Source: Plantibacter elymi (nom. nud.)
GTDB lineage: Bacteria; Actinomycetota; Actinomycetes; Actinomycetales; Microbacteriaceae
Assembly: GCF_900177795.1 (NCBI RefSeq)
Contig: NZ_FXWJ01000004.1
Location: 124,001-188,000 of the forward strand
Reading direction: 5' to 3'
DNA: 64,000 bases
Shown here: positions 24,535-34,892 of the stretch, piece after piece
Numbering within the stretch: the stretch's first letter is position 1
Layout: every line of letters starts with the position of its first letter
The notes under the pieces: generated by a model
The model's input: only the letters and a program-made list of their open reading frames with translations
Told to the model about the DNA's origin: nothing
Databases searched by the model: none
Translations under genes and position numbers: made by a program

Positions 24535-25868
24535 GACGCCGCCTCGATCCGGAGGCCCTTGTTGCGGAACGCGGTGATGACGTCGCGCTGCCCCTGGACC
24601 ACGGCGTCCACGAGGGTGCCGCCCGAGGCCTTGGCCCGGAACCCGTCGGCGAGGATGTTGAAGGTCTGCTGGGTGAGCGGCCACCACTGCCACTCGTTGT
24701 TCTGTTCCTTGGCCGCCGGCACGAAGACCTCCTCGTTGTAGTTCTGGCCACCGAAGAACTCGCTCGGCTGCTGTCGGCGCGCGCCGATGTAGGCGTCGTT
24801 CGGCGACCACCCGATGCCGGAGTGCTCGATCATGGCGTCGATGCCGGCGTCGCTCGTGGTCATCCACACGGCGAACTCGAGCGCCTCCCTCGGGTGGGCG
24901 CTGTTCGCCAGGACGGCAGCCGTGGACCCGCCCTGGAAGGTCGAGCCGTACCCCTCGCTCCCCCACCGCGGCAACGGCGCGACCCGCCACTTGCCCTCGG
25001 CCCCCGAGACGCCCTGGAGCAGGGCGTCTCCCCAGCTGGCTCCGGCGAGCGACGCGATCGAGTCCTTCGCCGCAGCGGCGAACCATGCCGGCGAGAACTG
25101 GCTGTAGGAGGTGGTCATGAGGCCCTCGTCGATGGCCCGGTCGAAGAACCTGGCCGTCTCCAGGGTCGCGTCGTCCGTCATGTCCACGATCCACCGGTCG
25201 CCGTCGACACGGAACCAGGACGCGCCGGCCTGGGTCGCCATGGCCGCGAACCACGACGCGTCGTCGAGGGCGAAGCAATCCAGGTACATGTCGGCCTCGC
25301 GCACCGCCCCCGCCACCTGGAACCAGTCGTCCCAGGTGGTCGGTGGCTTCGCGCCCACCCGGTCGAGCAGGTCCGGGCGGTAGTAGAGCGCCATCGGACC
25401 GGAGTCCTGCGGGATCCCGTAGACCCCGTCGACGTAGGAGACCTGGTTCCAGAGGGTCTCGTTGTACCGCGACGCGACCTCGTCCGCGCCATAGCGCCGG
25501 AGGTCGACCAACCCGTTCACGAGCAGGAACTCGGGGAGCGTGCGCATCTCGACCTGTGCGAGGTCCGGACCGCCGCCCGCGGCGAGCGCCGAGTAGAGCT
25601 TCTGATACCCGCCGTCGTTGCCGCCGGGGATCCACACGGCCTCGACCTGCACGTTCGGGTGGTCGGCGTTCCAGACGTCCGCGACCTTCTGGAGGTCCTT
25701 CAACCAGGCCCAGTACGTGAGCGTGATCCGTTCGCCGGCGGCGGCCGGGGCGATCGTCGGACCGGTGTTCGGCGACACCGTCCCCGGGGTGGAACAGCCC
25801 GCCAGGAGCGCGGTCGCACCACCCGCTGCAGCCCAGGCGAGCAACTGTCTTCTCGTCATCGGTGACAT
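24531..25868 (-). CDS. Sugar ABC transporter substrate-binding lipoprotein
   Basis: Extracellular solute-binding protein (family 1), 445 residues. The N-terminus has twin arginines (MTRRQLLAWAAAG) and lipobox LLAGC, so export may be by Tat with lipid anchoring. The mature part starts with the family pattern ITLTYWAWLKD and contains EALEFAVWMTTS near the C-terminal lobe. First gene of the three-gene importer operon; GAGGA precedes ATG 25868, with ATG 25859 as the alternative. Upstream region 25869-25946 shows no clear operator. Substrate unknown. Confidence 0.9.
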   Translation of the reverse strand: MSPMTRRQLLAWAAAGGATALLAGCSTPGTVSPNTGPTIAPAAAGERITLTYWAWLKDLQKVADVWNADHPNVQVEAVWIPGGNDGGYQKLYSALAAGGGPDLAQVEMRTLPEFLLVNGLVDLRRYGADEVASRYNETLWNQVSYVDGVYGIPQDSGPMALYYRPDLLDRVGAKPPTTWDDWFQVAGAVREADMYLDCFALDDASWFAAMATQAGASWFRVDGDRWIVDMTDDATLETARFFDRAIDEGLMTTSYSQFSPAWFAAAAKDSIASLAGASWGDALLQGVSGAEGKWRVAPLPRWGSEGYGSTFQGGSTAAVLANSAHPREALEFAVWMTTSDAGIDAMIEHSGIGWSPNDAYIGARRQQPSEFFGGQNYNEEVFVPAAKEQNNEWQWWPLTQQTFNILADGFRAKASGGTLVDAVVQGQRDVITAFRNKGLRIEAAS

Positions 25869-25946
25869 CGATGGTCCTCACTTCGTCGTCGAGGTGGTCC
25901 ATCGACGCTAACACGACCGTCAGGACCGGCGTCGAGACCCGAACGG

Positions 25947-25986
25947 CGGACGGGGTCCGGGAGCATGTGCTCCCGGACCCCGTCCG
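25947..25986 (-). terminator. Terminator after icd
   Basis: Nineteen-bp perfect arms (25947-25965 and 25968-25986, starting CGGACGGGGTCC) around a central TG, located about 30 nt past the icd stop. One of the strongest hairpins in the window; it separates icd from the sugar importer operon downstream. Confidence 0.85.
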
Positions 25987-26017
25987 TGTGGTGCTGGTGT
26001 CGGTCAGGCCGACGTCA

Positions 26018-27232
26018 TCAGGCCAGGCGCGCCTTGAGGTTCGCCGAGATGGTCTCGAGGAACTCCTCGGTCGTCTGGTAGGCCTGGTCGGGTCCGACGA
26101 GGAGCGCGAGGTCCTTCGTCATGGCGCCGGACTCGACCGTCTTGATGACGACGTCCTCGAGGGTCGCCGCGAACTCGATGAGCTCCTGGTTGCCGTCGAG
26201 CACGCCTCGGTGCTGCAGGCCACGAGTCCACGCGAAGATCGAGGCGATCGGGTTCGTCGACGTGGGCTTGCCCTGCTGGTGCTGGCGGTAGTGGCGCGTG
26301 ACGGTGCCGTGTGCGGCCTCAGCCTCCACGATCTTGCCGTCGGGCGTGGCCAGCACGCTCGTCATGAGACCGAGCGAGCCGAAGCCCTGCGCCACGGTGT
26401 CGGACTGCACGTCGCCGTCGTAGTTCTTGCAGGCCCAGACGTAACCGCCCTCCCACTTCATGGCCGAGGCGACCATGTCGTCGATGAGTCGGTGCTCGTA
26501 GGTGATGCCGGCAGCCTCGAACTGCTCCTTGAACTCCGCGTCGAAGATCTCCTGGAAGATGTCCTTGAACCGGCCGTCGTAGGCCTTGAGGATGGTGTTC
26601 TTCGTGGAGAGGTACACCGGGTAGTTGCGGTTCAAGCCGTAGTTGAGGCTGGCACGCGCGAAGTCGCGGATCGAGGCGTCGAGGTTGTACTGCACCTGTG
26701 CGATGCCGTCGCCGGGCGACTGGAAGACCTCGAACTTCTGCGGCTCGGAGCCGTCGTCGGGCGTGAACTCGACCGTGAGCTTGCCCTCGCCCTTGAACAG
26801 GAAGTCGGTCGCGCGGTACTGGTCGCCGAACGCGTGGCGGCCGATGATGATCGGCTTGTTCCACCCGGGCACGAGACGCGGGATGTTCGAGATGATGATG
26901 GGCTCGCGGAAGATGACGCCGCCGAGGATGTTGCGGATGGTGCCGTTCGGGCTCCGCCACATCTTCTTGAGTCCGAACTCCTCGACACGGGCCTCGTCGG
27001 GGGTGATGGTCGCGCACTTGACGCCGACGCCGTGCTTCTGGATGGCGTGTGCGGCGTCGATCGTGATCTGGTCGTCCGTCTCGTCACGCTTCTCGATGCC
27101 GAGGTCGTAGTACTCGAGGTTCACATCGAGGTAGGGGTGGATGAGCGAGTCCTTGATGAACTGCCAGATGATGCGAGTCATCTCATCGCCGTCGAGTTCG
27201 ACGACGGTGCCTTCGACCTTGATCTTCGACAC
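26018..27232 (-). CDS. icd: NADP-dependent isocitrate dehydrogenase
   Basis: Oxidative decarboxylation of isocitrate to 2-oxoglutarate in the TCA cycle. 404 residues, the size of the homodimeric eukaryote-like type rather than the 740-residue monomer seen in some actinobacteria. Motifs: [12 protein letters not shown] at the start, [12 protein letters not shown] with the substrate-binding Ser, [12 protein letters not shown] with the metal-binding Asp, and [18 protein letters not shown] for NADP binding. Start is GTG 27232 with GAAAGGA upstream. Confidence 0.96.
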   Translation of the reverse strand: MSKIKVEGTVVELDGDEMTRIIWQFIKDSLIHPYLDVNLEYYDLGIEKRDETDDQITIDAAHAIQKHGVGVKCATITPDEARVEEFGLKKMWRSPNGTIRNILGGVIFREPIIISNIPRLVPGWNKPIIIGRHAFGDQYRATDFLFKGEGKLTVEFTPDDGSEPQKFEVFQSPGDGIAQVQYNLDASIRDFARASLNYGLNRNYPVYLSTKNTILKAYDGRFKDIFQEIFDAEFKEQFEAAGITYEHRLIDDMVASAMKWEGGYVWACKNYDGDVQSDTVAQGFGSLGLMTSVLATPDGKIVEAEAAHGTVTRHYRQHQQGKPTSTNPIASIFAWTRGLQHRGVLDGNQELIEFAATLEDVVIKTVESGAMTKDLALLVGPDQAYQTTEEFLETISANLKARLA

Positions 27233-27360
27233 TGGTTGTCCTTTCTGATGCCGCCCTGAGCCGAGCGGCCTACGGAGGTGCGCACGCGGTGGAGTGCTCC
27301 GCATGGCATGGAGGAGACCGCATCCGAAAGGTGGACGGCACGGCCACGCCCTAGCTTACA

Positions 27361-27375
27361 AGACCTGCCAGGTCT
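27361..27375. promoter_or_regulatory. Dyad upstream of icd
   Basis: AGACCTG-C-CAGGTCT perfect inverted repeat in the 281-bp divergent region between icd and the GNAT gene, next to TTGACA at 27377. A regulatory role is possible but untested; the rest of this spacer shows only the GNAT -10 box. Confidence 0.35.
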
Positions 27376-27501
27376 CTTGACATCGAGACAGTTGCGGATG
27401 GCCTGGTTCCGTCCCCGACCTCAGCTGTGGGTCGGCCGTGGAAGTCGGCGGTCACCGCGTGTCGCCCCGGGGCCGGACTATCCGCGGTCGGCTCGACCGG
27501 T

Positions 27502-27507
27502 TAGCCT
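27502..27507 (+). promoter_or_regulatory. -10 box of leaderless GNAT transcript
   Basis: TAGCCT lies 6 nt before ATG 27514, so the mRNA should start at the start codon. The AAGGAC directly against the ATG is too close to act as a ribosome site. Confidence 0.55.
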
Positions 27508-27513
27508 AAGGAC

Positions 27514-27966
27514 ATGGCTGAGCTGCGTCTGGAAGAACTGTCCGCATCGACGATCGTGGCGGTCAACGCGCTCACCATGAAACCCGGGCAGGAACAGTTC
27601 ATCGCCCCGGTGTCCTATGCGGTGGCGGCCGCGGTCGTGAACCCCGCCACCTCCTGGCAGCGCGTCGTCCTCGACGGTGACGAGGTCGTCGGCTTCGTCT
27701 CCGCCAACTTCGACCACGAGTCGTTGCAGGAGGAGTTCCGTTCCGCCCTCTGGCGGATCAACGTCGACGCGGACGACCAGGGGCGCGGTGTCGGCCGGTT
27801 CGCGGTCAAGTCCCTCATCGACGAGGCGCGGAAGCGCGGCTTCGACCACGTGAACGTCATCTACGAGCCCGGCGACCCCGGTCCCGAGGCGTTCTTCCTC
27901 CGCGTCGGGTTCACCCCCGTCGGCGAGACCCAGTACGGCGAGACCATCGGCAGCATCAGTCTCTGA
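27514..27966 (+). CDS. GNAT-family N-acetyltransferase
   Basis: Acetyl-CoA dependent transferase of 150 residues. The acetyl-CoA loop is in RINVDADDQGRGVGRFAVK, and the C-terminal part has YEPGDPGPEAFFLRVGFTPVGE, as in polyamine acetyltransferases of the BltD/spermidine type. Substrate assignment is tentative. Four nt separate its stop from the next gene, so the two are probably co-transcribed. Confidence 0.86.
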   Translation: MAELRLEELSASTIVAVNALTMKPGQEQFIAPVSYAVAAAVVNPATSWQRVVLDGDEVVGFVSANFDHESLQEEFRSALWRINVDADDQGRGVGRFAVKSLIDEARKRGFDHVNVIYEPGDPGPEAFFLRVGFTPVGETQYGETIGSISL

Positions 27967-27970
27967 GGCC

Positions 27971-28291
27971 GTGAGCGGGTCGTCACCGACGGACTCGGCT
28001 GAGGCGTTCGCCGAGGCCGTACTGGCCGTCGTCGCCGACATCCCCGAGGGTTGCGCCCTGAGCTACGGCCAGGTCGCATCGATCATCGGTTCGAAGTCTG
28101 CGCGCGGCGTCGGTCGCGTGATGGCGCAGTACGGGCACGCCGTGCCCTGGTGGCGGGTCGTCCGTTCGGGCGGTCTCCCCCCGGCGGGGCACGAGGATCG
28201 CGCGCTGGAGCACTACGAGGCCGAGGGCACACCGATCGTCCCGATGAGCGGCGGGCGGTACCGCCTGGGCCGCGAGGCGCTGCTGTACTGA
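27971..28291 (+). CDS. Alkyltransferase-like (ATL) DNA-binding protein
   Basis: 106-residue member of the MGMT/Ogt C-terminal family. It keeps the DNA-binding part (LSYGQVASIIG, ARGVGRVMA) but the active-site motif PCHRV reads PWWRV, with Trp60 at the alkyl-acceptor Cys. By analogy with Atl1 and eAtl it should bind O6-alkylguanine without repairing it and hand lesions to nucleotide excision repair. GTG 27971 is the start; co-transcribed with the GNAT gene. Confidence 0.87.
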   Translation: MSGSSPTDSAEAFAEAVLAVVADIPEGCALSYGQVASIIGSKSARGVGRVMAQYGHAVPWWRVVRSGGLPPAGHEDRALEHYEAEGTPIVPMSGGRYRLGREALLY

Positions 28292-28307
28292 CCGGGTTCG
28301 CGCCCGA

Positions 28308-30086
28308 TCAGCCGGGAAGATGGATCGAGACGACCGTCCCGGCGCCGACCGGGCTCTCGACGCGCATCGTCCCGCCGACGGCGTCGACCCGGTCCGCGAG
28401 ACCGCGCAACCCACTCCCCCGCGCGGGGTCGGCGCCGCCCACACCGTCGTCCGCAACCACGACCCGGAGCCCGCCGTCGGGGTCGTCGGAGACGACCACC
28501 TCGCAGCTGGACGCCCCGGAGTACTTCGTGACGTTGGCCAGGCACTCCGAGACGACGTAGTAGACGGTCGCCTCGATGAGCTGCCCGGGCCGCTCGCGCA
28601 GCTCGACGGCGACCTTGGTGACGACGGTGCACCGGCGCCCGAGTTCGGCGATCGCCGGCACCAGTCCCCCCTCGGCCAGGAGCGCCGGATGCAGTCCTCG
28701 GGCGAGCTCGCGGAGCTCCTTGATGGCGCTCGCGAGTTGATCGATGGTGGTCTCGAGGCCGTCGGCCAGGGCGAGTTGGCCGTCGGCGCGTGCCGCGTCG
28801 CTCGCCATCCGGAGCCGCAGCGCGACGGAGAACAACTGCTGCTGCGAGCCGTCGTGCAGGTCGCGCTCCGCCCGTCGGCGCGCTTCGTCGGCCGCCTGCA
28901 CGATGCGCAACCGCGAGCGACTCACCTCGCGCAACGAGTGGCGGAGTTCAGCGGTGAGTCGTTCGTTGTCGATCATGATGCGCAGTGACGCCGACACCGA
29001 CCGGAGCAACTGCGGATTGTCGAGCAGAGCCGCATCGTGCTCGATGTACACGAGCGGCGCGTCCGCATCGCCGACGCTCGACATCGCCCGACCGCGTGGG
29101 TCCCGGTCGGTGGTCCGCTGCGATCCCGGCCAGACGAGCCGGGCGGTGCGGTCCCCGAGGACGGTCTTCACGGCACCGTCCCAGCGGTCGTGGCCGGTCT
29201 CGCTCAGCCGTCCGGTCTGCACGAGGTCGACGGCCCTGGAGCGGATCGCCCGCATCCGGATGAGACCCGTCGCGTACGCGGCAGGAACGAGCACCACCGA
29301 GAACGCGTTGAGGTCCTCGACGACGAGGCTGAGGTGCTCCGGCCATCCCCCCAGGCGGACGAGAGACCAGGCCACGCCGATGACGAGCCACAACACGAAC
29401 GCGACCGGCATGATGAAGGCCACCTGTCTGGCCGCTCCGCTGCTCCGCGCCCATCGCAGGAGCACGACACCTGCGACCACGACCGCGAAGGCCCCCATGA
29501 CACCCGCGTGGACCCGACCGAGCACGTCGGCGACGTCTCCGGTGGCGAGGACGGCGTACCGACTCCGCTCGTGACTCGCGTCGAGCACGTGGTTCGGCGT
29601 CACCAGAAGGGTCACGATCGCATAGGTGACGAGGTAGACCGAGGCGGTGATGACCAGCCGCCGATCGAAGCCGCGCCGCAGCCGCCCGGCGGGGAAGGCC
29701 AGCGCGAGCCACACCAGTGCGACCCCCGGGAGCACGGAGATCGACATGAGGAGCGGCCAGAGCCAGCCCGCGTCGACGCCGTAGGCCCACATGTAGGCCG
29801 TCTCGGCCAGTGCGTACCCGACGATCACCCAGCCCGGAGTGGCCGTCGGAGCCAGCCACCAGATCAGCCCTGCCGCCACCAGCGCCGCGAGGTGGCCCAC
29901 CAACCAGGGCAGACTGTTGCCGTCGGCGACGCCCGGCTGGACGACGCCGAACACGACCGACAGGGCGCACACGAGTGCAGCGGCGAGCAGGATGCCGAGT
30001 CGCAGCGGCCACGGCAGTCGACCGCGGCCGGCCGGTGCCGGGATCGGCAGCGATGTCGCCCGTCCGTGTGGGCGACCGTCAGCCAT
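28308..30086 (-). CDS. NarL-type sensor histidine kinase
   Basis: Membrane sensor kinase, 592 residues. Several hydrophobic segments fill residues 27-275, with no large extracellular loop, so sensing is probably within the membrane. HisKA_3 phospho-acceptor His411 lies in ERDLHDGSQQQ; the ATPase domain shows the N box ECLANVTKYS (514-523) and the G box DDGVGGADPARGSGLRG. The segment 290-390 may be a degenerate GAF-like domain. The start overlaps the end of the response regulator gene by 8 nt. Confidence 0.92.
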   Translation of the reverse strand: MADGRPHGRATSLPIPAPAGRGRLPWPLRLGILLAAALVCALSVVFGVVQPGVADGNSLPWLVGHLAALVAAGLIWWLAPTATPGWVIVGYALAETAYMWAYGVDAGWLWPLLMSISVLPGVALVWLALAFPAGRLRRGFDRRLVITASVYLVTYAIVTLLVTPNHVLDASHERSRYAVLATGDVADVLGRVHAGVMGAFAVVVAGVVLLRWARSSGAARQVAFIMPVAFVLWLVIGVAWSLVRLGGWPEHLSLVVEDLNAFSVVLVPAAYATGLIRMRAIRSRAVDLVQTGRLSETGHDRWDGAVKTVLGDRTARLVWPGSQRTTDRDPRGRAMSSVGDADAPLVYIEHDAALLDNPQLLRSVSASLRIMIDNERLTAELRHSLREVSRSRLRIVQAADEARRRAERDLHDGSQQQLFSVALRLRMASDAARADGQLALADGLETTIDQLASAIKELRELARGLHPALLAEGGLVPAIAELGRRCTVVTKVAVELRERPGQLIEATVYYVVSECLANVTKYSGASSCEVVVSDDPDGGLRVVVADDGVGGADPARGSGLRGLADRVDAVGGTMRVESPVGAGTVVSIHLPG

Positions 30087-30756
30087 CCGTGTGTTCCAGC
30101 CATCGCACGACCGCGAGGACGCGGCGGTGGTCCGCCGATGAGTCCTCGAGTCCGAGCTTGGCCAGGATGCGGCTGATGTGTGCTTCGACGGTCTTCAGAC
30201 TGACGACCAGCGCCTTCGCGATGCCGGAGTTCGACCGCCCCTCGGCCATGAGTGTGAGGACTTCGCGTTCCCGCTCCGTGAGGTGGTCGAGACCGTCGGA
30301 CCGGGTCCGCTCCGCGACGAGGAGGGAGACGACCTCGGGATCCACCACGGACTCGCCTGCCGCCACGCGCTCCACGGCGTCGACGAGCGTCCCGGAGTCG
30401 GCGACGCGATCCTTCAGCAGGTAACCGGTGCCTCCACCGGAGCCGAGCGCGCGGACCGCATAGGACGGCACGGCGTAGGTGCTCAGCAGGAGCACCCCTG
30501 CAGCGAATCCCGACGCCCGCAACTGCTCGAGGGCGACGATGCCCTCGTCGGTGTGGGTGGGCGGCATCCGGATGTCGAGCACGACGGCGTCGAGCTGCAG
30601 GCCCGCGTCGATGCGATCGACCAGGTCGACCGCCGAACCGAACGAGCCGACCACGTCGTGACCACCCGCCTTGAGGATCTGCGCGACACCCTCACGGAGG
30701 AGCACCGCGTCGTCCGCGACGGCGACACGCAGCGAACGCGGTTCCAGACTGGTCAT
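30079..30756 (-). CDS. NarL/LuxR-type response regulator
   Basis: 225 residues: receiver domain with phospho-acceptor Asp61 in VVLDIRMPP and acidic pocket VADDAVLL, and a C-terminal LuxR-type HTH (LTEREREVLTLMAEGRSNSG onward). Cognate partner of the kinase downstream. ATG 30756 is chosen because a CACAAT -10-like box lies 6 nt upstream (leaderless); an in-frame start at 30834 would run through the terminator hairpin of the neighbouring operon. Targets unknown; the ABC exporter upstream on the same strand is a candidate. Confidence 0.92.
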   Translation of the reverse strand: MTSLEPRSLRVAVADDAVLLREGVAQILKAGGHDVVGSFGSAVDLVDRIDAGLQLDAVVLDIRMPPTHTDEGIVALEQLRASGFAAGVLLLSTYAVPSYAVRALGSGGGTGYLLKDRVADSGTLVDAVERVAAGESVVDPEVVSLLVAERTRSDGLDHLTEREREVLTLMAEGRSNSGIAKALVVSLKTVEAHISRILAKLGLEDSSADHRRVLAVVRWLEHTDG

Positions 30757-30791
30757 CCGCTCATTGTGGCAGGTCGACGAGACGAGGTGTA

Positions 30792-30834
30792 GTGCCCACG
30801 GGGTCAGTCCGTCACCGGAGGACCCCGTGGGCAC
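30792..30834 (-). terminator. Terminator after the ABC exporter operon
   Basis: GTGCCCACGGGGTC (30792-30805) pairs perfectly with GACCCCGTGGGCAC (30821-30834); the loop contains a further TCCG/CGGA stem. It starts 17 nt after the second exporter gene. Confidence 0.85.
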
Positions 30835-30850
30835 GCCTGCGCGGTCGGGG

Positions 30851-32671
30851 TCAGCCGACCGAGGACCGCCAGGCCGCGTGCATCGCGGCGAACCGCCCCG
30901 TCCCGCCGATGAGCTCCGCGGGCGCGCCGTCCTCGATCACCCGGCCATGCTCCATCACGAGCACCCGGTCGGCGATCGCGACGGTCGACAGCCGGTGCGC
31001 GATGATGATCGCGGTGCGGTCCGCGAGCAGGGTCTGCAGCGCCTCCTGGACGAGTCGCTCGCTCGGGATGTCGAGCGAGGCGGTCGCCTCGTCGAGGATC
31101 AACACGGCCGGATCCGCGAGGAACGCCCGCGCGAACGACAGGAGCTGCCGCTGACCGGCCGAGACCCGACCACCGCGCTTGTTCACGTCGGTGTCGTAGC
31201 CGTTCGGCAACGCCTCGATGAAGGCGTGCGCACCGACGGCCTTCGCGGCAGCCGTGATCTCCTCGATCGTCGCATCGGGCTTACCCAACGCGATGTTGTC
31301 GGCGACCGAGCCGGAGAACAGGTAGGCCTCCTGCGTCACCATGACGATCGCCCGACGGAGGTCCTTCGGGTGCAGGTCACGCAGGTCGATGCCGTCGAGG
31401 CGCACCGCACCGTCGGTCGGGTCGTAGAACCGGCTGATGAGCTTCGCGAGCGTCGACTTGCCCGCTCCGGTCGTGCCGACGAGCGCGATGGTCTGCCCGG
31501 CCGGGATCTCGAGGTCGAACTTCGGGAGGACCACCCGATCGGCGGCGTACGCGAACGTCACGTCGTCGAAGGTGATCCGCCCCTGAGACGTCCACAGGTC
31601 GACCGGCGCGACCGGATCGGGCACTCCGGGACGCTCCTCGAGCACGCCGGAGATCTTCTCGAGCGCCGCAGCGGCCGACTGGTAGGAGTTGTAGAACATC
31701 GCCATCTCCTCCATCGGGTCGAAGAACCGACGCGTGTAGAGGAGCGCCGCGAGCAGCGCTCCGATCGCGAGCTGTCCGTCCGCGACCCGGAATCCGCCGA
31801 CGAGGAGCACCACGGCGACGGAGACGTTGCCGATGAACACCAGTCCGGGATCGAACACCCCGAACAGCTGGATGACCCGGGCGTTGGTGTCGCGGTACTG
31901 CTCCACGAGCTCGCCGAACGCGCGCTCGTTCCGCCGCTCCTTCCGGAACGCCTTCACGGCACGGATGCCGGTCATCGCCTCCACGAAGAACACGATGAGC
32001 TTCGCCGAGCGGACCCGCGACTCGCGGAACATCCGCTGCGAGCGGAGCTGGAACCAGCGGGTGAGCACGAACAACGGGATGAGCGATCCGAGCAGCACCA
32101 GACCGCTGACCCAGTCCACGAGGACGAGGGCCACCGCGGTGAACCCCATGTACAGCACGCCGGACACGAGCTGGTTGATGCCGGAGTCGAGCAGTTCGCG
32201 GATGGAGTCGAGGTCGCTCGTCTGCCGGGAGATGATGCGACCCGAGGTGTAGCTCTCGTGGAAGTCGAGGCTGAGCCGCTGCGTCTGCAGGAACACGCGC
32301 TTCCGGAGGTCGATCAGGATCGCCTGGCTGATCCGTGCGGCGAGCACGGTGTACCAGGAGATGAGCGTCGCTCCGAGGGCACCCGTCAGCAGGTACGCGC
32401 CGACCACGAGGAAGGCCGGCATCCAGTCGGCGCGTTCCAGGACGGCCGGCAGGGCGCGGTCGATGCCGAGGGCGATCAGCGCGGGCCCGGCGACCTGGGC
32501 CGCGGTCGACACCACGACGATGGTCATGGCGGCGATGACGCGCAGGCGCAGGGGCGCGAGCAGCGATCCGAGCAGTCGCAGCGAACGGCGCCGGATGTGC
32601 GCGGACTCGTCACGGGTGAGGTCGTCGCGCTCCTCACCCTCCACTCCGTGGACGGTCGTCGGCGGGGTCAC
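30851..32671 (-). CDS. ABC exporter half-transporter B (catalytic-site ATPase)
   Basis: Type-I (MDR-like) exporter half, 606 residues: six-helix membrane domain (about 40-330) plus nucleotide-binding domain (about 365-606). Walker [10 protein letters not shown] (399-407), Q-loop Gln447, Walker B VLILDE with catalytic Glu528 and H-loop AHRLST are normal; the signature is degenerate (VSAGQ, 503-507, for LSGGQ). The partner has the reverse pattern, as in asymmetric heterodimers such as TM287/288 or BmrCD. GTG start overlaps the partner stop (GTGA). Probably exports drugs, lipids or peptides. Confidence 0.93.
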   Translation of the reverse strand: MTPPTTVHGVEGEERDDLTRDESAHIRRRSLRLLGSLLAPLRLRVIAAMTIVVVSTAAQVAGPALIALGIDRALPAVLERADWMPAFLVVGAYLLTGALGATLISWYTVLAARISQAILIDLRKRVFLQTQRLSLDFHESYTSGRIISRQTSDLDSIRELLDSGINQLVSGVLYMGFTAVALVLVDWVSGLVLLGSLIPLFVLTRWFQLRSQRMFRESRVRSAKLIVFFVEAMTGIRAVKAFRKERRNERAFGELVEQYRDTNARVIQLFGVFDPGLVFIGNVSVAVVLLVGGFRVADGQLAIGALLAALLYTRRFFDPMEEMAMFYNSYQSAAAALEKISGVLEERPGVPDPVAPVDLWTSQGRITFDDVTFAYAADRVVLPKFDLEIPAGQTIALVGTTGAGKSTLAKLISRFYDPTDGAVRLDGIDLRDLHPKDLRRAIVMVTQEAYLFSGSVADNIALGKPDATIEEITAAAKAVGAHAFIEALPNGYDTDVNKRGGRVSAGQRQLLSFARAFLADPAVLILDEATASLDIPSERLVQEALQTLLADRTAIIIAHRLSTVAIADRVLVMEHGRVIEDGAPAELIGGTGRFAAMHAAWRSSVG

Positions 32672-34500
32672 AGGTTCACCTCCTGGCGGTTGGACTCTCG
32701 TTCGTCGTCTTCCAGACTCGAGATCACGTAGCGGTAATGGGCGTTGTGCTGCAGCAGCTCGGTGTGGCGACCCACCGCGGTGATGCGGCCGTCCTCCAGG
32801 AGGGCGACGCGGTCCGCGAGGGTGACGGTGCTCGGTCGGTGGGCGACGATGAGGGCCGTGGTCGAGGCGAGCACTCGGCGGAGCGCCGCTTCGACGAGCG
32901 CCTCGGTGTCGACGTCGAGCGCCGACAACGGGTCGTCCAGCACCAGCACCTCCGGCCGCGCGGCCACCGCGCGGGCGAGTGCGAGCCGCTGACGCTGCCC
33001 ACCGGACAGGCTGAGCCCCTCTTCACCGACCATCGTCTCGACGCCGTTCGGCAGTTCGTCGACGAACCCGGCCTGGGCGATGTCGAGCGCCTCGCGCAGG
33101 ATCCGATCGGCCTCCGCGGAGTCGAGGTCGATGTCGTCCCGCCCGAGGAGGACGTTCTCCTTGACGCTCGCCGAGAAGAGGGTCGCATCCTCGAACGCCA
33201 TCGCGATGTGCCGGCGCAGGTCCTCCCGCGTGAGCGCCCGGATGTCGACCCCGTCGAGCAGGATCCGCCCGCCCGTGACGTCGTACAGGCGGGTGGTCAG
33301 TGCCGTGATGGTCGACTTCCCGGAGCCCGTCAGACCGACGAGTGCCATGGTCTCCCCTGGCTCGAGCCGGAGGTCGACGCCGTTCACCACGTCCGCGTAG
33401 CCGTCGGGGGCGTCCTGGTAGCGGAAGTGCACGTCCTCGAACACGAGCTCACCACGCGGTTCACGGATGCGCTCGGGGTGCTCGGGGTCGGTGATCGTGT
33501 TGACCGAGTCGATGACCTCGAAATACCGGTCGGTCGCCGTCCGGGTGTCGAAGGTCATCGCGAGCAGGAAGCCGATCGACTCGATCGGGAACCGCAGGAT
33601 CGTGGCCGTCGCGAAGAAGGCGAACAGCTGACCGACGGTGAGTTCACCGATCGACGCGAGCCAGACGCCCGCCAACAGGCAGAGCGCGAAGGCGACGTCC
33701 GGCAACAGGACGAGCCAGAACCAGATCCCCGCGATGGCCTTCGCCTTCTCGATCTCGGTGCCCCGCAGGTCCTCGGCGCGCGACGCGAAGCTCCGCAGGG
33801 CGTGCTTGCCTCGACCGAACGCTTTGAGCACGCGGATGCCGTGGACGGACTCCTCGACGGCGGTCGCCAGGTCACCGGCCTGATCCTGGCTGCGCCGGGC
33901 GATCACCGAGTACCGCCCCTCGAAGGTGAACCCGAACACCCACACGGGGATGGCGAGCGCGATGAAGATGAGTCCGAGCAGCCAGTTCCAGGTGAACAGG
34001 ATGACGGCACCGATGACGATCGTGACGCCGTTGACGATCAAGAGGACGAAGCCGAACGAGATCCACCGGCGGATGAGTCCGAGGTCGCTGACGGCGCGGG
34101 AGAGCAGCTGCCCGCTCTGCCAGCGGTCGTGGAAGGTCACGGGGAGGTCCTGCAGTTTGGCGAACAGCGCGTTGCGCATCCGCGCCTCGACATGCGTCCC
34201 GGGGGTGAGGACGAACCAGCGGCGCAGCGCGATCATGACCGCCTCGAGGACGCCGAGGGCGAGGACCACGAGCACCGCCGGCCAGATCTGCGAGGAGTCG
34301 CCGGTCGAGAGCGGACCGTCGACGAGGGCTTGCAGCACGAGCGGGATCGCGAGCGCCACCAGGCCGGCGACGAGCGCGGCGACCATGCCGAGCACGATCC
34401 GCGGCATGGCGGTCTTCGCGAACGGGTAGATCCGCATCAGGGCACGGAAGGTGCTCTGGCGCGGTTGGACAGGACGGCGTTCATCGCCGAGCGGAGTCAT
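32668..34500 (-). CDS. ABC exporter half-transporter A (degenerate-site ATPase)
   Basis: 610 residues, same build as its partner. Walker [10 protein letters not shown] (389-397) and signature LSGGQ (498-502) are intact, but the Walker B catalytic Glu is Asp523 (VLVLDDP) and the Q-loop Gln is Glu437 (MAFED), so its own ATP site should be hydrolytically weak. Combined with the VSAGQ signature of the partner this gives one degenerate and one active site, the mark of a heterodimer. ATG 34500 follows AAGGA. Preceded by a leader with a short reading frame and a 24-bp palindrome. Confidence 0.93.
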   Translation of the reverse strand: MTPLGDERRPVQPRQSTFRALMRIYPFAKTAMPRIVLGMVAALVAGLVALAIPLVLQALVDGPLSTGDSSQIWPAVLVVLALGVLEAVMIALRRWFVLTPGTHVEARMRNALFAKLQDLPVTFHDRWQSGQLLSRAVSDLGLIRRWISFGFVLLIVNGVTIVIGAVILFTWNWLLGLIFIALAIPVWVFGFTFEGRYSVIARRSQDQAGDLATAVEESVHGIRVLKAFGRGKHALRSFASRAEDLRGTEIEKAKAIAGIWFWLVLLPDVAFALCLLAGVWLASIGELTVGQLFAFFATATILRFPIESIGFLLAMTFDTRTATDRYFEVIDSVNTITDPEHPERIREPRGELVFEDVHFRYQDAPDGYADVVNGVDLRLEPGETMALVGLTGSGKSTITALTTRLYDVTGGRILLDGVDIRALTREDLRRHIAMAFEDATLFSASVKENVLLGRDDIDLDSAEADRILREALDIAQAGFVDELPNGVETMVGEEGLSLSGGQRQRLALARAVAARPEVLVLDDPLSALDVDTEALVEAALRRVLASTTALIVAHRPSTVTLADRVALLEDGRITAVGRHTELLQHNAHYRYVISSLEDDERESNRQEVNL

Positions 34501-34521
34501 TGCGGGGATTCCTTGCGAGAG

Positions 34522-34545
34522 CGTCGGTGACGTCGATCACCGACG
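34522..34545. promoter_or_regulatory. Palindrome just upstream of the ABC exporter operon
   Basis: CGTCGGTGA (34522-34530), CGTCGA, TCACCGACG (34537-34545): 9-bp perfect arms with a self-complementary-looking centre. It ends 22 nt before the exporter start and next to its ribosome site. It may be an operator or an mRNA hairpin that controls access to the ribosome site. Confidence 0.5.
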
Positions 34546-34659
34546 GAATGATGGTCGTGGAGCTGCCGGACGGCGAGGTCGCTGTGCGAGGTCGCAGCAT
34601 CCGGTGACGGGCCCGGACGAGGCCGGACGGATGGTGAGATGGACTGCCTGGCGCTCGTG

Positions 34660-34785
34660 CTACGCGTCGGCGTCCGCTGCGGCGGCGCGTCCGGCTGGCG
34701 CCGGGACGGCCACAGGGCGGCGGCTCGAGGCGGAGCGGGCACGATCGACCGTCGGCGCGAGCGCGGTGTGGTTCGAGAGCGTCAT
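34660..34785 (-). CDS. Possible 41-residue leader ORF of the ABC exporter operon
   Basis: ATG 34785 is preceded by an unusually good ribosome site (GAGGAGGATGCC). The product starts MTLSNHTALAPTVDRA and is rich in Ala, Arg and Pro, without hydrophobic or family features. It lies 159 nt before the exporter start on the same strand and behind a promoter at 34893-34922. It could be a regulatory leader peptide that senses translation-blocking drugs; a chance frame is possible because high-GC sequence opens such frames easily. Confidence 0.42.
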   Translation of the reverse strand: MTLSNHTALAPTVDRARSASSRRPVAVPAPAGRAAAADADA

Positions 34786-34892
34786 GGCATCCTCCTCATC
34801 CTGTGGGGCGAGAGCCGCGGGCCGGATGCACAGGTCGCACTCGAACGCGGGCGGCGACCGATCACGGTGAACGCGGTTCGGCGCAGCAGACC

